Shown one piece after another: positions 5,612-6,364 of a DNA stretch of 6,364 nucleotides. The notes below the pieces were generated by a model. That model did not search any database. It saw only the letters and a program-made list of their open reading frames with translations, and had not been told where the DNA came from. Positions within the stretch are counted from its first letter, which is position 1. The number at the start of each line of letters is the position of its first letter. Both the position numbers and the translations under genes were made by a program. The DNA comes from Deltaproteobacteria bacterium (GTDB taxonomy: Bacteria > Desulfobacterota > Binatia > Binatales > Binataceae), in assembly GCA_021780585.1 (NCBI GenBank), contig JAJXYM010000237.1, positions 1 to 6,364 of the forward strand, given 5' to 3'.

Positions 5612-6364
5612 GTGGTGGTGGTGGCGGCGGCAAAACGAAAAAAAACCAGCAAGACGGCGGCGAGCCATTGGGGGATGCGGCTGGCCGGAATCGCGCTCTG
5701 CCTGTTCTTCGCGCTGGGCGTGATGACCGGACTGAGCCGGCCGGGACGCGCCTTCGCGACGCGAGTCGAGGCCTGGCTGGATCCGCGTCCGTTGCTGGGA
5801 CGGTCGGGAATCGCGCCGGCGCTGTTCGCCCATGGCGCGATGATTCCGTCCGCGCCGGCGGCGCCGGCGGCGGCGATCGCGCTGGTCGAACGCGGCGACG
5901 GCTTCTATCCGCTCGACGCGCAAGGCGTATTGCGCGGGCCGGTCGCGCCCGCGGCCGCGGGCGATTTGCCGATTTTGTCGGGCGGCGGACTTGCGGGCGC
6001 GACGCCGGCGGAACTGTTGGACGCCGCCGCCGCGCTGGTGCGGGCGGAAGCGGAGCTGAACTCCGCCGCCTCCGAGCTGCGGGTCGATCGCGATGGCGTG
6101 GCCACGGTCTATCTCGATCGCGCGGCCCTCGGAATTTCATTCGATATCGATCGCGCCGGCGTCGAATTGCCCCGCGCCGCGCGCATCCTGGGCTTGTGGC
6201 GCGGCCATGAACGGATGATCGCGGCGATCGATCTGACCGCGAGCGACGCCGCCGTGGTGCGGCTGCGCCGGGCCGCGACCGGCGGCGATCGCCGGTTCGG
6301 CGCCGCCCGCAAAGTCGCATATGTGACGGCGCCGCGCGCGCCGCGCGGCGCGGGGGCAGATCGG
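5612..6364 (+). CDS. ftsQ: FtsQ-like divisome membrane protein, 3' partial
   Basis: FtsQ/DivIB is a single-pass inner-membrane protein that links early and late divisome components through its periplasmic part. This frame is open from just after the murB stop to the right edge (251 codons with no stop), so the 3' end is missing. The N-terminus is basic (KRKK at 8-11), and one membrane helix follows at about 22-41, as expected for FtsQ. The C-terminal part resembles the FtsQ beta domain: LVER (91-94), YPLDAQGV (99-106), LPILSG (119-124), a beta-rich stretch at about 155-182, and IDLT...VVRL (206-218). The roughly 50 residues between helix and LVER are Ala/Pro-rich and show no recognisable POTRA domain. 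Four GTG codons in a row (5612, 5615, 5618, 5621) are candidate starts. GGTGA at 5598-5602 is best spaced for the first. The ATG at 5675 would lose the basic segment. Position after murB supports the call. Confidence 0.8.
   Translation, partial: MVVVAAAKRKKTSKTAASHWGMRLAGIALCLFFALGVMTGLSRPGRAFATRVEAWLDPRPLLGRSGIAPALFAHGAMIPSAPAAPAAAIALVERGDGFYPLDAQGVLRGPVAPAAAGDLPILSGGGLAGATPAELLDAAAALVRAEAELNSAASELRVDRDGVATVYLDRAALGISFDIDRAGVELPRAARILGLWRGHERMIAAIDLTASDAAVVRLRRAATGGDRRFGAARKVAYVTAPRAPRGAGADR
6329..6351 (+). repeat. Perfect GC-only inverted repeat within ftsQ
   Basis: The arms GCGCCGCGCG (6329-6338) and CGCGCGGCGC (6342-6351) are exact reverse complements around a 3-base CGC loop. They would form a very stable hairpin in the mRNA. 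No T tract follows, and the frame continues through it, encoding an Ala/Pro/Arg-rich tail, so it is not a standard intrinsic terminator. Such repeats can arise by chance in Ala/Arg/Pro-coding DNA this rich in GC. Confidence 0.6.

Noticed and set aside
4625..5923. 432-codon open frame on the - strand opposite murB and the start of ftsQ
   Set aside because: Low-complexity Arg/Ala/Gln-rich translation with no recognisable domain. It overlaps the antisense frame at 3208-5076 in another phase, as expected for GC-driven shadows.
5596..6210. 204-codon + strand frame after murB beginning GTG at 5596
   Set aside because: The product is Gly/Arg-rich with no hydrophobic anchor. The frame beginning at 5612 gives the basic N-terminus, membrane helix and FtsQ beta-domain motifs, so that is the real gene.
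1..6364. Hidden novel system: CRISPR array, toxin-antitoxin pair, insertion sequence, tRNA or riboswitch
   Set aside because: Reading both strands showed no spaced direct repeats, terminal inverted repeats, transposase motifs or tRNA-like cloverleaf. Conserved dcw genes fill essentially the whole window.

Overview
This window is a stretch of a division and cell wall (dcw) cluster. All genes lie on the + strand and are packed with almost no intergenic DNA. The order is murD (5' end cut off by the window) - ftsW - murG - murC - murB - ftsQ (3' end cut off). There are no RNA genes, mobile elements, CRISPR arrays or stretches of more than 300 bases without a gene. The base composition is strongly GC-rich, roughly two thirds or more by eye. 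The organism is a bacterium that makes a cell-wall septum. The order murG-murC-murB-ftsQ with no ddl between murB and ftsQ is most like Gram-negative, delta-proteobacteria-type or related GC-rich lineages. The sequence alone does not fix the taxon.

Layout: positions 1-1102 hold the C-terminal 366 residues of MurD. FtsW begins inside murD (ATG at 1056, a 47-base overlap). MurG starts on an ATGA overlap with the ftsW stop at 2201. MurC starts on an ATGA overlap with the murG stop at 3286. MurB overlaps the end of murC by 14 bases at 4700. FtsQ follows the murB stop after nine bases, with four tandem GTG codons as candidate starts, and runs off the right edge.

The genes act in one pathway. MurB and MurC work in the cytoplasm to make UDP-MurNAc and add L-Ala. 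MurD then adds D-Glu. MurG makes lipid II at the inner face of the membrane. FtsW polymerises lipid II at the septum, and FtsQ is a membrane scaffold of the divisome. The overlaps point to one co-transcribed, translationally coupled unit.

I found no new system here. Two points deserve a second look. First, an AT-rich island inside murG carries a near-consensus sigma-70-type promoter (TTGAAA, 17 bases, TATAAA) that could feed murC-murB-ftsQ. Second, the FtsQ has the usual basic N-terminus, membrane anchor and C-terminal beta domain, but I cannot see a POTRA domain between them.
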